Position numbers and translations under genes: made by a program | Assembly: GCF_964656455.1 (NCBI RefSeq) | Contig: NC_135722.1 | Location: 48,626,628-48,690,627, forward strand | Reading direction: 5' to 3' | DNA from: Halichoerus grypus | Taxonomy: Eukaryota; Chordata; Mammalia; Carnivora; Phocidae | DNA length: 64,000 nucleotides | The notes under the pieces: generated by a model | Database searches by the model: none | What the model was told of the DNA's origin: nothing | Seen by the model: the letters and a program-made list of their open reading frames with translations, nothing else | Part shown: piece by piece, positions 21,257 through 33,530 of the stretch | Position numbering within the stretch: the first letter of the stretch is position 1 | Layout: each line of letters begins with the position of its first letter

Positions 21257-22540
21257 TCTGAGCAAAGAATATTGTGAGATAGCACAGATGTTATATCATT
21301 GAAGCAGACGCTGGTTCTACCTGCAAAAACATATCTAAAATCTGACCATCTCAAAAAAAGAAAAAATATCAGTCTTATTTATTTGTTTAAATTAGACTAG
21401 AAGGAAATTAACTGAAATGTTAGCTGTAACTACGCAACGTAGCTGTTACTCTTATAAACTGAAATCTGTGGCAAAGGTATTGTTACCAACATATTTATTT
21501 AAATAAGCATTTCTTACCCAATAAGATACACAACTTTATTCATCTGGACAGAGAAATGGTGACAGGGTATCTCAGTATGATTTTTAGAAATTTAGCTCTC
21601 CACAGTTACCCAAGACCTAGAACCCTGAAGACAACATCTGACATTAAGCTTCTCTCTCCAGATGTGGGAACCTTTTGTTGTTGCAGCCTGTCTTTCCATA
21701 GTTTTCTGCTGCTTAATAAAGTATGAAAGGCTACTAGCAAGGAAATCGAGCATTATTTGCTAGTTGCTACTTATTAAAATTCTAATATAATATTCATATC
21801 TTTTTGTGCCAAAACAATTACATAACCTTATAAGTATTTTTATAATTTATGTTTTATATTTTATTATGTTATTATAATTTATATTATAATGTATATTTAT
21901 AATGACTAGATAAAAGTTCATCAAAAACACATCTCCCAACTATCTCCACAGAATAAATTTCTGAAATGGGGTTACAGTCTGGGATTGGAGTGTCATCCTC
22001 TGGGCATCATTGTTGTAGCTATTATATGAACCTCCTTATAGGTTAACTCCAATTAGTAGGAAGCAAAAACATGACATTGATTTCCTTCATTATGCTCTTC
22101 TTTATTTTCCAGGCTTTTTATAGTGAGATGCATTATTTTTTTGAGTTTTAAAAAACACCTCTAATTCTGAATTCAAAATTTAAAACCAATTATTTCAGGT
22201 ATAGGAAAAGTGTTTAGCACAGTTTCCTGCATATATTCATTTTTCTATAACAATGAATGAAAAGATGCTTGAGTCCATGTGAATTACAGCAAGATCAAAA
22301 CTTCTCTTGACTTGGACTGCATTTTCATAGTTGTGTGGTGATCCTAATAGGTCATATTGAATTTAATGTCACAAAACCTAAGATTTTTCAAGTAAACTAT
22401 TAATTGTCAGATGAAGTGTCACTCATCCTCCATTAATTAATTAATTCTGCCCCCAACCTACATAGAAGACTTTATTTTATCCCTGTTACATTTGATCTTG
22501 TTTGTTTCAGACCATCTTTATAGTCCGCCATTCTTTAAAA
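21257..22540. other. Unassigned DNA
   Basis: I see no gene or nameable repeat. 21780-21910 is AT-rich low complexity. Confidence 0.4.
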
Positions 22541-22551
22541 ATATTGCACAG

Positions 22552-22692
22552 GGTGATGGGTATTAAGGAGGGCATGTGTTGTGATATGCACTGGGTGTTA
22601 TATGTAACTAATAAATCACTGAACACCACATCAAAAACTAATGATGTACTATACACTGGCTAACTAAACATAATAATAAAATATATATATAT
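22552..22692 (+). mobile_element. Carnivore L1 3' end, short, sense
   Basis: These are the last 140 bp or so of a carnivore L1 3' UTR with an (AT)n-expanded tail, flanked by atattgcacag (22541-22551) and atattgcatag (22693-22703). Confidence 0.85.
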
Positions 22693-22703
22693 ATATTGCA
22701 TAG

Positions 22704-24590
22704 ATACTGTGACTCTTTTATAATTCTCTTTTGCCAGAGCAGTGTCTGGGGATGTCTCCAGTCTCCTTCATCATTACAAGAGATAAGAGTACTGATCCAG
22801 ACTGGGTGTTTCAGGTAGGACAGATACTCAGAGTGGCCAGGGTAACTCACATCTACAGAATAAGTGAAGATCAACATAGAGGGCTTCCATGCTCAAAAAT
22901 ATCTACTGGTTCCCATCAACTTTTATAAACTTCAAGTTTCTTAGTCTGCCTTTCAAGTTTCTTCACAATATGATCTGTTTTCCTTTTGGTCTTTTTTTTC
23001 CCCCTTTTGGTCTTTATTTTAATTTCTTGCCCAATACAACCTTGCGCAGATGAATTTTAGATTGTGATTTTTTTTTTTTACTTGAACTTTATAATCAAAT
23101 CCCTTTATAATTTGCTAACATTTCACATTGAACAAAGTCAGAAAATATCCAAAAACCTTTCTGGAACAGAGCATTTTAGAAATAACAGTTCTTCTATAGC
23201 ACTGAAAACCCTATTTTGCTTAAAAAGCCCTTATAAGACTGAGAAACTATCAGAGGGTACTTAAGAGACAAAATACTTAAATGGAATGTGATACCTTACA
23301 GTGGATCCTGTGACATAAAAAGGATAAGGAAAAACTGGTAAAATCTGAATAAGACCTGGAGTTTAGTTAACAATAATATACCCGTTTTGGTTTCTTACTT
23401 TTGAAAGTGTACAGGGCAATGTAATGTGACAATATTAGGGGAAACTGAGACTGGGGGAGAAGAGTGTGAGAACTCTCTTTACTATCTTTAAAACTTTTCT
23501 GTAAAACTAATATTATCCTAAAAATTTTATTTAAAAGAGAAATAAATTATTGGTCTCTTTATACCAAATAATTTAATAGACCTTGATTGATTTCAGTGAC
23601 TGCATAATACTAAAAGTAAGCTGTCCCTTTTTGCTTATGGCAATATGTACAGCAAATATTTGGCTTTTATGTGTTATGTTGAAAATCTCTTTTTCAAATT
23701 TTACTGGATTTTTAAGTCTCATGAAATTCATATATTGATGTTGTTTTATTTTGCTGATTGATAAGAGAGAGTTGGAGTATATTTGACAGAGTTCTTGCTT
23801 TACATTTAGCAGCCCTAACAAAACTGTACCCGTCCTTTCAGACAGCACCATTTGGTGTTGGCAAACATGAGTGGACAGTGTCATGCCTGCAGAGAAGAGA
23901 AGGCGTATAGGTGTTTTCATTTTCTCTTAGAGTCATTCCTCAGGGGATAATTACCCTCCCTGATTTTCATGTTCCATAGTCTCATTTCATGAGGACCCAG
24001 TGGTCCCAGCCTTCCCAGAATTAGTGCCAACTCACCACATGCCTTTAGACAAAGAATATGGGAGGGTAGGGAAAGAGCTAGATCCATCCTTCTCCATAAA
24101 ATTCCAATTAGTCACACATAGACCTTTAGATTCCTTCTAGGATCTAAAGTTTCTCTAGGATTTCTCATTTTTTAAACCCCTGCTTCACTCCCTTACTCCA
24201 CCTTTGGTTACTCACAGAGACACAAGTATATTTCCCAGGCCTTCATTACAACAAAACTTCTAGCACTTGATTCTTAATTTTATGGTTACTGACAACAATT
24301 AATAACAGAGTCTATGGGCTAACTCAGCTGTGAATAACTTGACAGACAGGAGTTGTCATTTCACACTGCTCTTAGCTCACAGCGCATGCTTCGCAAACAT
24401 TGATCAAATGACTGAATACTTCCTGGAGTCCAAGTTTGGTGGGTGTGACCACTAGACACTGCAGGGGCCTCATTATTACATTGTCTCACTTCTCACTATA
24501 CTCTTTCCTGTGCTAGTCTCTCTACACTGAAAGCCCTCTCACCTCATTTCTTCTGATCGACTCATGGCTGTGGTTCACATTCCAACGCAG
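22704..24590. other. Mostly unassigned; probable old repeat 3' end at 23280-23530
   Basis: 23280-23530 ('gtaaaatctgaataagacct', 'actctctttactatctttaa', 'ttttctgtaaaactaatatt') looks like the 3' UTR of an old, widespread mammalian element, probably L1M. The open frame on the minus strand at 23573-23920 has no recognisable domain and I do not call it a gene. Confidence 0.4.
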
Positions 24591-25030
24591 GTAATATTTT
24601 ACATTTGTGTAGTTATCACAAAGCTGTTTTAGAATTGCTCTCATAGGGGCACCTGGGTGACTCAGTTTGTTAAGCGTTTGCCTTCAGCTCAGGTCATGAT
24701 CCCAGGGTCCTGGGATTGAGCCCTGCATCGGGCTCCCTGCTCAGCGGGAAGCCTGCTTCTCCCTGTCCCACTGCCTGCCACTCCCCCTGCTTGTGCTCTC
24801 TCTCTGTCCAATAAATAAATAAAATCTTTTTAAAAAATTGCTTTCATATACATATTACTTTTGAAATTAACATTAATGATATGATGTTAACAAGTGAATT
24901 ATTGTTATCCCATTTTATGGGTGAATAAACTGAGAAATAAAAACAATTTCATAAGGTCAAAGGTCTTAAAAATGGTAGAACCTAGATTAGGAACTGGATC
25001 TTCTGACTGCTGAACCTAAATTATTTCCCA
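24590..25030 (-). repeat. MIR, antisense, split by a SINE
   Basis: 'tcccattttatgggtgaata' and 'aaactgagaaataaaaacaa' with a later 'gaacctagattaggaactgg' is an antisense MIR core. It is interrupted at 24645 by a CAN-SINE. Confidence 0.7.
24646..24834 (+). mobile_element. CAN-SINE, sense, inside a MIR
   Basis: This is a complete SINE (ggggcacctgggtgactcag to an A-rich tail) flanked by gaattgctctcat and aaattgctttcat. Confidence 0.95.
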
Positions 25031-25074
25031 TCACACTACTTCCACACTATCTTCCTGTATGAGTCTAGAATGAC

Positions 25075-25320
25075 ACCTCTTGAATCTTTTTCTAAATTCC
25101 TAAGTTACTCCCTCATTGGAGTTCCTAGAGCATGGTGTACCTCTCTTTTGGTACATGTCACATTCTATGCTCATTATAGTGTGTATTTATTATTTTACTT
25201 AGAATACTACAAGTTCCTGAAGGACAGAAACCATGACTTACATATTTTTATTCCAAATAACATATAGCACAGCACCCTACACATGATAAAAGCTCAATAA
25301 AAGCTGATTGTGATTTTGTG
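25075..25320 (+). repeat. L2 3' end, sense
   Basis: 'ctacaagttcctgaaggaca', 'gaaaccatgacttacatatt', 'cacagcaccctacacatgat' and 'aaagctcaataaaagctgat' follow the L2 3' UTR order. Confidence 0.7.
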
Positions 25321-26560
25321 AATAAGCAAATGGATGTATTGGTTATCTTATTAACCCAGTTAGGTTTCTTATCCTGGTTTTGAGTAACTTAGTGTTGCAT
25401 TAAATTACATATAGTAGTAAGAGAAAAGGGCCACATCCCACCCACAGATATAAATAAACTTGGTCCAGGTATAAACAGGAACTAGTAGGTAAATGGAGAT
25501 TCAGCTTCCCTGTCAAAATCCTCTGGACATAGTCTTAGCAGCACATACAGAGTTTCCCTAGAGCCAGGAGAGACTGTCAGTGAGCCTCCTGGGAAGAAGA
25601 CATGGGCAAGCCGTAGGTGAGTGTTAAATATATTCTCCTGCCTCAGCTCTAGACTTGTCTTAATGCTGCAATACCTATCATGCAGTCTAAGCAGAGACCA
25701 GAGGTGGATTTCCAGGTGAAGTATAAAAATATGCAAGCCAGTCTGCTTTTCCATGTTTAGTTGCAAATGTCTGCAAAATTTTCCACTCTTGAAGAGAGGG
25801 CAGGTGGACCATGGTGAGTGGTTGAAAGTTTCAGGTGAGATTGGTTGATCCGATATCTTGATTCAAGAAAGTTCCAAGGAAGATGAAGAGGGACTTGGGG
25901 GAAGTGGCTACAAGCACCATGATTGGACAGGAGAAAGGGTATTGTGGAGAATGAATGGGAAAATGAAGATTCACTATTTCTTTACCCAAGGCTGAGGCTA
26001 TGTGGGCAGCTGTGGGATCTTTTGGGTGTTGGACCAGGCCCAAAAGATATGTTTCTTATTCTAGAAGAAGTCTGTTGGTGTCCATGTTGTCTCTTGGAAA
26101 TAAGCACATACAAGACTGGAAAAAAGGTTTTATAGTACAACGAAAGGATTTATTTCCTCAGATACCATAAAGGAGACCCCAGAGCTTAGTGCTTTCAGTT
26201 CTGAAAACAAAGAAAATAGTAAGATAGAATTCTTCATTTCTCTATGATACAAAATAAAACCAGCTGAGAGGTACATCCATGGCCAAAAAGTGGAGGAAAA
26301 TATGAAGTAACAGGGGTATGCTTGAATATATGAAAGCAATATTCTAGAGAGAGGATAAGAAAGAGGCATGAGTGATTGTAACTCAGAGCTCTTCAAAGAT
26401 GCTATAGTCCTTTTGGGAAATTTGGCTTCCCTCATTCCCCCAGAATGTAACAGAAAAAAGATGAGTAAAAGAGAGAGAGAATGAATGTCTGTGTGTTTAT
26501 ATGAACACATGTGAGTGACTAGCATGTGTGAGTCTAATGTGACATAATATAGTAATAGCT
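25320..26560. other. Unassigned DNA
   Basis: No gene or clear repeat is seen. The 131-codon frame on the minus strand at 26130-26525 has no recognisable domain. Confidence 0.4.
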
Positions 26561-26780
26561 AACACTTATAGAGAAAAACCATGGACCAATTCCTATGTTA
26601 AGTGATTTCTGTGCATTATCACATTTATTTTCACAGCAAACCAGTAAGATAGGCATTATTAACATTATTCTATTTCACAGCAATGGATCTTTAAGTCCAT
26701 AATTGTTGAATATTCTGTTCGGGATGACACACCTAATAGCCTTGTTCTGACTCTAAAGTCAATGCTCTTAACTAGTAGAC
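26560..26780 (-). repeat. MIR, antisense
   Basis: 'ctaacacttatagagaaaaa', 'gtgcattatcacatttattt' and the terminal 'tcaatgctcttaactag' mark a diverged antisense MIR. Confidence 0.65.
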
Positions 26781-27827
26781 AAAGGTAAATGTGTGGGAAA
26801 TTGTGTGGCTGATGGTGAGAATGTGGAATGCTATACATGCCCTGAAGGAAAGTCTCTACGTTCTTCCCACTGAGACAAGAACATGGGAAAGCTCACTATT
26901 TTCTGCTCCCAGAACCAGTTGCTTTTCCCAAGGAAAATTATTAGGTGAAAGGCACTGAAAAACTAGGCCAGAAATGGCTTACTAATGAACTACTTCAGGT
27001 TGAAGGTGTTGGAGGAGGCCTGGAGGTAAGATACAATCCCTTTCCATCCAGCAAGCAGGGCTGAGCTCTGCTGATAGATGCTGCTATGGAAAGGAGGTAG
27101 TGAGTCAGTAATATGTATTTCAGTGCCTCATTCTTCTGTCCCTTGCTATGAGCCATGGCCAGAAGATCTCTAGTCCAATGAGTCCCTGATCAGCCTCCCA
27201 CCCTCTGTGTGTCAAGTGAAGAGTATGACGGACAAAGTGTTTGGCAGGAGTGAGCAATGTTCTAAAGGCAAGACCTGACCTCAGTCTTTATGGATCTTTA
27301 TGGATGAGTGTGATATTTAACAGAGAGACACATTCATTCATGTGTTTTCAAAAGATACCCTGTGGACCACAGGTTAAAATAGTTGGGCTACCTCACAAAT
27401 ATGTTTTCTTCCAGCATTATAAGACCTGCCTATCCTTACACTATATTCACATGCCTTCCTGCCTCCTTTCTCCTTACTCCTCTAGGAGACCTGAGACACT
27501 GGACGATATTTTCAGACCCAATCTACCAAGTAACCTGAGGCCAGGGATCATATCCACTGTTTTCAGACCCTGTGGATATGTTTGCTGTGACAATACCCTG
27601 GATATGCAAGCTGAGGCTATGCTTAAGATCTGCAGTCTGATAGATAGATGCCTTCTGCCAGCAAAGTACCCTGAATTCACATTCCTCTGCCACTGATCTA
27701 TTTCCTATGGATCCCAAAGCTCCAAGGGATTCATTAATTCACTTGTTAATCCTATATTCATTTAATATTCATGTATTTTCTAATCACTATCCTAGGCATT
27801 GGGTTCACAGTCATGAAGGCAAAGTTT
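26780..27827. other. Unassigned DNA
   Basis: No gene or repeat is named. The 151-codon frame at 27241-27696 shows no family motif and does not start at an ATG (the annotated first codon is TTG), so I treat it as chance. Confidence 0.4.
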
Positions 27828-28130
27828 TTTTTCCCCCAGTTTTATTGAGATATAAGGGCAAGTTTAAGGTGTACAGTGTGAGGATTTGATACATGCATAT
27901 GTTGTGAAGTTATTATCACAATAAGGTTAAGTGGTATCTCCATCACATCACATAATTATCACTTTTTGTGTATGGTGAGAAGATATACTTAAGATATACT
28001 CTGAGTAACTTTCAAGTACGTGATACAGTATTGTTAACTACAGTCACCTTGCTGCACATCAGATCCCCAGAGCTTACTCATTTTATAACTGGAAATTTAT
28101 ACCCTTTTACCAACATCTCCCTGAGTTTTA
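27828..28130 (-). mobile_element. L1M 3' UTR, antisense
   Basis: 'gttttattgagatataaggg', 'tttaaggtgtacagtgtgag', 'acagtcaccttgctgcacat' and 'cagatccccagagcttactc' are the reverse-orientation counterpart of the sense L1M 3' UTR at 16280-16600. Confidence 0.8.
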
Positions 28131-28810
28131 GAAAATTGCAGTGTAATGGAGAGAAATCTCAACATGTGAAGGGGTTGTGCACTGGGAGCAAATGTTTTTG
28201 AAGCTCTTGACTGAGTTTTGGTGAGATGTCTTCTAAGTGGAATCTTGAAGCTTGAATCAGCCAATAAAGATTGGGGGATGGGCACAATAAGAAGAGGGAA
28301 GAGTGTAAGCAAAGCGTGACGGTGATTAGTGTGTTTGGGGGGCAAAAACTAGTTGAGCATGTCTGGATCATGGAAACCATTTAGAGGGTCATGAGTGATG
28401 AGGCAGAAGAAATACATGGCTGGATCAATATATGAAGTGCCTCCTATGTGTGATAACGAAAACAATTCCATTTTTATCTGAAAGCAGCTGGAGAGTCACT
28501 AAGGAACTTTCCAAGAATTACTATCTCTTATTTCCACAAATAAAGACTGAAGAAACTGTGCTGATCAAAGGACTACAGCCAATGGATCACCCAAATATTA
28601 AACTTTGAAACTTTTTCTGACATGAGGTTATCCCTCACATTTCCTTTAGGGAGGAAAGAAATCTTCATGCAGTAAGTTCCTAATTAAACAGAGATCTGGA
28701 ACCAACAAGGGAGAGACTATCTATGTTTATTGACAAAGGACCTGGGAATGACATGGGTAGTGACATTCAAATATTTAATCAGGGGAGTGAGAATTAAGGG
28801 TGGGAGTACA
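28131..28810. other. Unassigned DNA upstream of the OR6B-like gene
   Basis: 28140-28440 resembles the same unnamed ancient repeat suspected at 14.3-15.2 kb and 40.0-40.3 kb. Nothing else can be named. Confidence 0.35.
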
Positions 28811-28865
28811 TTTTTTTAATTTAAATTTTAGGTAATTAACATACAGTTCAATATTGGTTTCGAGG
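28811..28865 (-). mobile_element. Tiny L1 3' end, antisense
   Basis: A T-run followed by 'aatttaaattttaggtaatt' and 'aacatacagttcaatattgg' matches the antisense end of a carnivore L1 3' UTR. It is about 55 bp long. Confidence 0.6.
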
Positions 28866-29017
28866 AGTGCATTTTGATTCTGGGAGACTTTCATAAAAAA
28901 CAAACACAAAAAGAACAACAAAAAACTTTGATGGAAATGTGTGCTTTCACATTTAAAGATTACTTTGTGTTGACGAAGTTATTTTATGAGTCGTTTGCAG
29001 GAAAGTCTGATTTACTA

Positions 29018-29043
29018 ACTTCTTTTGGTCTCTTGTCTGGTAG
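29018..29043 (+). promoter_or_regulatory. Possible splice acceptor before OR6B-like exon
   Basis: A pyrimidine-rich tract (ttttggtctcttgtctggtag) ends in AG 66 bp before the start codon. There is no ATG between it and the chosen start. No transcript evidence is available. Confidence 0.3.
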
Positions 29044-29109
29044 CATAATCATCTTCATTATTTGTAGTGCCGTTATATAAGACTTCAATACCTCTCAGTG
29101 CTTTTAGTC

Positions 29110-30054
29110 ATGCTGGGGAAAAATATCACTCTGGTCAGTGAATTCATCCTGGTGGGCTTCCCCACTGCCCCATGGCTACAAGTCCTGCTCTTCTTCCTTT
29201 TCCTTGTGGTCTACCTGCTGGTGGTAGTAGAGAATCTTATCATCATGCTCACTGTTTGGATCACTGGCTCCCTCCATAAGCCCATGTACTATTTCCTGAG
29301 TAGCTTGTCCTTCCTGGAGGTCTGGTATGTCTCCGTCACTGTCCCCAAGATGCTGGATGGATTCCTTCTACAGAGACGGCGCATCTCCTTCACCAGTTGC
29401 ATGACTCAACTCTACTTCTTTATCGCACTCGCCTGCACTGAGTGTGTGCTTCTGGCAGCCATGGCCTATGACCGCTATGTGGCCATCTGCCACCCTCTCC
29501 AATACCCAGTCATTATGACCACAGGTTATTGCGTACAGCTGGTGGCTTTCTCCTATGTGAGTGGTTTCATGGTCTCTGTCATCAAGGTTTATTTCATTTC
29601 ACATGTTGCCTTTTGTGGTTCCAATGTCATGAACCACTTTTTCTGTGACATTTCACCAATCCTCAAGCTGGCTTGCAAAGACATGTCCACAGCTGAGCTA
29701 GTGGACTTTGCTTTGGCTATTGTCATTCTTGTCTTCCCACTCATCACCACTGTCCTTTCTTATGTCTACATAGTCTCCACAATTCTGAGGATACCCTCCA
29801 CCCAGGGAAGGAAGAAAGCCTTCTCCACCTGTGCATCACACCTCACTGTAGTCGTAATTTATTATACAGCCATGATTTTTATGTATGTTCGGCCCAGAGC
29901 TATTGCATCATTTAATTCCAACAAACTAATCTCAGCTGTGTATGCAGTCCTCACACCCATGCTAAATCCGTTCATCTACTGCCTTAGGAACCAGGAAGTA
30001 AAAAATGCTATCAAAAAGACCATAGGGGTTGGACAGTGCCTCCTGCTCAGCTAA
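29110..30054 (+). CDS. Olfactory receptor, family 6, OR6B-like, intact
   Basis: This is a single-exon odorant receptor (class II GPCR) of 314 residues, predicted to signal through Golf in olfactory sensory neurons; its ligand is unknown. The start is the ATG at 29110, giving [12 protein letters not shown] with an N-glycosylation site at Asn5. The upstream in-frame codons lack an ATG. Motifs are [16 protein letters not shown] (55-70), [10 protein letters not shown] (118-127), KAFSTCASH (236-244) and [12 protein letters not shown] (283-294). Cys97 and Cys179 form the conserved disulfide pair. All seven membrane segments are present, the length is normal and there is no internal stop. [16 protein letters not shown] and the NKLISA segment resemble human OR6B2/OR6B3, but orthology is not settled, so I give no symbol. 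The broken receptor at 53.7 kb is its closest relative here. Confidence 0.93.
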   Translation: MLGKNITLVSEFILVGFPTAPWLQVLLFFLFLVVYLLVVVENLIIMLTVWITGSLHKPMYYFLSSLSFLEVWYVSVTVPKMLDGFLLQRRRISFTSCMTQLYFFIALACTECVLLAAMAYDRYVAICHPLQYPVIMTTGYCVQLVAFSYVSGFMVSVIKVYFISHVAFCGSNVMNHFFCDISPILKLACKDMSTAELVDFALAIVILVFPLITTVLSYVYIVSTILRIPSTQGRKKAFSTCASHLTVVVIYYTAMIFMYVRPRAIASFNSNKLISAVYAVLTPMLNPFIYCLRNQEVKNAIKKTIGVGQCLLLS

Positions 30055-30269
30055 GCCCTGCTATCTTGAGGAGGAGACAGTGTCTTGGCAAGGATGTCAT
30101 TCCTGTGACACTTCATGGTTCTGCTTATTAGTGTTATTCTATAAATCTACATTCTTAAAGAAATCACAGCATGGGAAAAGAGGAAAAAATTAAAACTAGA
30201 AACAGGACACATTATGTATTTCTTTAATTTTGAATTAGTTTTAATACACACTGTATATATTTAAAAATT

Positions 30270-30530
30270 ACTTTGACATGCAGAGTAATAATAATAAATA
30301 TTTGACATGTATAAGTTGGTGTTATTGGCATTTTACATATAATAAACCCTTCTATTCTCATAACACCTCTATGAGTTAGTTATGATTATTTGCCTGATCT
30401 TATGGATCAGGAAACTGAAACATACACGGAGAGGTTAAATAAGTTGATCAACATTGCATAGTTAATAAATATCAAAGCCATTATTTGAACTTGGGGAGTC
30501 TAGTTCCACAATCCACTGTATTAGATTCTC
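30270..30530 (-). repeat. MIR, antisense
   Basis: 'ctcataacacctctatgagt', 'ggatcaggaaactgaaacat', 'ggagaggttaaataagttga' and 'ccactgtattagattctctc' are a clear antisense MIR. It lies in the likely 3' flank of the OR6B-like gene. Confidence 0.85.
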
Positions 30531-32185
30531 TCTATATATAAGAGTCTGTGATAGTAGCTCTAGGGGCACATTAGTTAACAAACATTGATGCCTGGAAGGA
30601 AGAAGCAATCCAGCCAGTAAGATATGTGTAGATGTTATGATAATTGATAATGGTATGGTAGTGGTGGTGGTCGTAGGGATGGTGGTGATAATGATGTTTA
30701 TGATTGCATTGGGTTAATGATGACCAACTACCACTGATATTAATAATATTGTTGATCATTTCACAATTTTTTCCAATTGTTGCCTCCTTCCAGGACTATA
30801 ATAGCTCATTTCTCATTCTACGGATGGGATCAATAGTTTCATGAGAGATGAGATAATTTGTATTACTGCAACTTTTGCAGTTGTTATATGTCTTTTGAGA
30901 AATTGTCTTTTGGGCTCTTGAATTCTTATGGCCTTCCCATGCTGTAATATGACTATTATCAGCAAATAAATGGAATACCATTACATCAATATATGTTTGA
31001 GCTGAAAGCCTCAATATATCAATATAAAATATGTCCTACACATAAATAAGGTAAAAAATGAATACAAAATTTTCTAAGACAAATGAGATTGTTAGATACC
31101 ATTGAGGGATCTGCTGATTAGAAAAAGAAATGTACCAGGGAGAATTCTACAGAATTGAAACTGAAATTGAGAAAAAACAGAAACTAAAATTTGAAAAAAA
31201 AATCAGAAAGAGCTACCTTTCCTCTCTATATCCTATTCACTTTAAGTAGGTGTCTAAAATTGGTCTCCTGAATGTTGAATGTTATTCAACATGTGTGGAC
31301 TAATCTTTCTCATATGTATATTGCTCTTACAATGTTACTTTACCACTTAAGAATTCTCAATTTGAATTAAATAGGACCTACTCATTCTACTTATTATTAT
31401 TACTTTAGAATCACTCTAGCATTCATGAACCTCAATAATATCTAATCTTTTCCCACCTATACCAACTCCACCTTGTTTTTTACTGATCCTCAAAATGAAA
31501 CATCCATTTTGATGATATTAGTCACCTTAATGTACTCAATGCTTACAATATACTAAGTTATCTTGCTTAACCTCATTCCTTCATTTATTCACTCATTCAT
31601 TATTTTTTGTGCTCCTATTCTTTGGACTGTGATAGCCCATGAGAATATACTGGTCAACAACAACAACAAAAATAAACAGAATCTTCCTTCAAACAGCTCG
31701 GAGGTGAGTAGGGAAGATAAAGGCACAATTACCTTCAGTGTTAGAACTGTGATGATGCAAGTAAGGGAAAATGTTCCAGCAGAGGTAGCATTTAGGCTAA
31801 CACTTGAAGGAATTAAATGAAAAATAGTGGGCAGGAGTGAAGGTCAGGTGTTGCAGAGATAGGAAAGGCTGAGTGGCAAGAGAAATAAACAGCAGCATAC
31901 CCAAAGACCTGAAAGATGATTAGCACAAAGTGACATGAGGAAGAAAGGGGTCACATGAGGAAATAGATTCATGCTTACCTATCCAGATTTTACCAATTTG
32001 TGGATTTTCTTACTATATAGGTTTATAAACATATAATAAGTTCTATAGAGTCGTTTTCAGTTCCTGCAAGTACTAGATCTTTAGCTTGTAACACTTCTAC
32101 TAGATGAATGGTAGTCACTGAGAGAGTGAAGCAGGAACAAGGCCTCAACTACAACAACTTTTCATTTTGATTGGCAGATGACAGT
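30530..32185. other. Unassigned DNA
   Basis: There is no gene. 30650-30710 is a weak TGG/GGT-rich low-complexity patch. 31730-31960 may be another copy of the unnamed ancient repeat ('ggtgttgcagagataggaaa'). Confidence 0.35.
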
Positions 32186-32310
32186 TTGTGTTTGACTCCT
32201 CACTAGATTGTGAGTTCCTCTAGGGCAGAAACTAACCTTATTCATCCTTGTGTCCACAATACCAGCCACAGTCCCTGACACAGTAGTAGGCAACTGTGGT
32301 GGTTGTTCTC
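32185..32310 (+). repeat. L2 3' end, sense
   Basis: 'cactagattgtgagttcctc', 'tagggcagaaactaacctta' and 'gtccctgacacagtagtagg' are the L2 3' UTR signature. Confidence 0.75.
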
Positions 32311-33390
32311 TATCCCCTTGCCCCCATTATCTATTCTTTGCTCTCCTTTAACCCTTTGTGTACCCCAACTCTGAGGGGGTAGGAGGAGTTGATTCTGTTG
32401 ACTGTACACTCTGGCTCTGTTGGCCTCTGGCTTCCAATTTCATTGAGCCAGTAGGAGGCACCAGTAGGAAATTGAATGATACCAGGCAAGAGATGGCAAG
32501 GGATTCATTTCTGCTTTCCTGGGTGGGTGACTGGCCATAACTACAGCTCCTGCAACAAGGGTGTCACTTCTGAGGCTGCAGCCATCACTGGGTTTCTACA
32601 CTGCTAATCCTTATGGGGCTCAACATCCTTTGTCTGTTGTCATTATCTTGCCCAACCTCAGTGAATTAGTCATGACATTTAATTCTACTCAAAAATTTCA
32701 GCAAACATTACTTTCTGTTTCTTACTGGAATCCTGGCTGATATGGCACTTGATAAATGTTAGTCAAATTGAAATAAATCTCAGTGGGAATGCTTGGAATA
32801 AAATAACACTCTAAAAAGTCCCATATGTTTAGATTTTGAAATCAATAACATAACACAGGCAAACCTCATTTTCTACTTAAGTATGATATATGACAGAACT
32901 TGAATTAAAATATAAAACCATTTGTTCCACACTTAATTTTTCAAGTATTTCTCCATAAATACCTTCTACTTTTCTTCCATTCACATGATGCCACTGCCAA
33001 ACTGAATTGATTCTGAGAGTTCTGAGTAACACATTCAGCAAATTTAAACTCAGGTATTGAATATATCATGCCCAGCTTTTCTGCCATTTATTGTAAGAGT
33101 GTGTATGCCATTAAGAAACACTTAGTTCCTCTTAGAATTAGCATAAGTTAGTTTACTGCACAGAACGAATCCCTTACTCTTTCCTTCTTAGGTTGCACTT
33201 CTTTCCTTATTAGAGTAAGTCAGACCATACTTTAGGATCTATAAAAGAATTTCCTCAATATATTTTTCTAGGTGCTTCTAATTCATTCACTCAGGTTTAC
33301 CAATAAATAACATAATCAGGCTTTTAAAACAGCCTCACTGACAATTAGGTACCTGGGAAAATAATTGGGAGGCAAATATTTTGCTTCAGA
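32310..33390. other. Unassigned DNA
   Basis: I see no gene or nameable repeat. Confidence 0.4.
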
Positions 33391-33530
33391 CTCTGACATT
33401 ACCAATTGTTATCATTGAGTATTCCTTAGGTTATTAGAACTTTGATTTCTTTGAGCTTCAGTTTCCTCATTTGTGAAATGTGGGTCATAATAGCTACCTT
33501 CAAAAGTTGGCATGAAAATTAAATAAAAAT
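33390..33530 (+). repeat. MIR, sense
   Basis: 'ttgagcttcagtttcctcat' and 'ttgtgaaatgtgggtcataa' mark a sense MIR core. Confidence 0.75.

Noticed and set aside
23573..23920. 115-codon minus-strand frame, considered as a processed pseudogene
   Set aside because: I could not match it to any protein family; no A-tail or target duplications were found around it.
26130..26525. 131-codon open frame on the minus strand
   Set aside because: It is low-complexity leucine/serine-rich with no recognisable family; probably chance.
27241..27696. 151-codon open frame on the + strand
   Set aside because: It has no ATG at its start, no domain or motif, no conserved neighbour and a composition like random AT-rich DNA.
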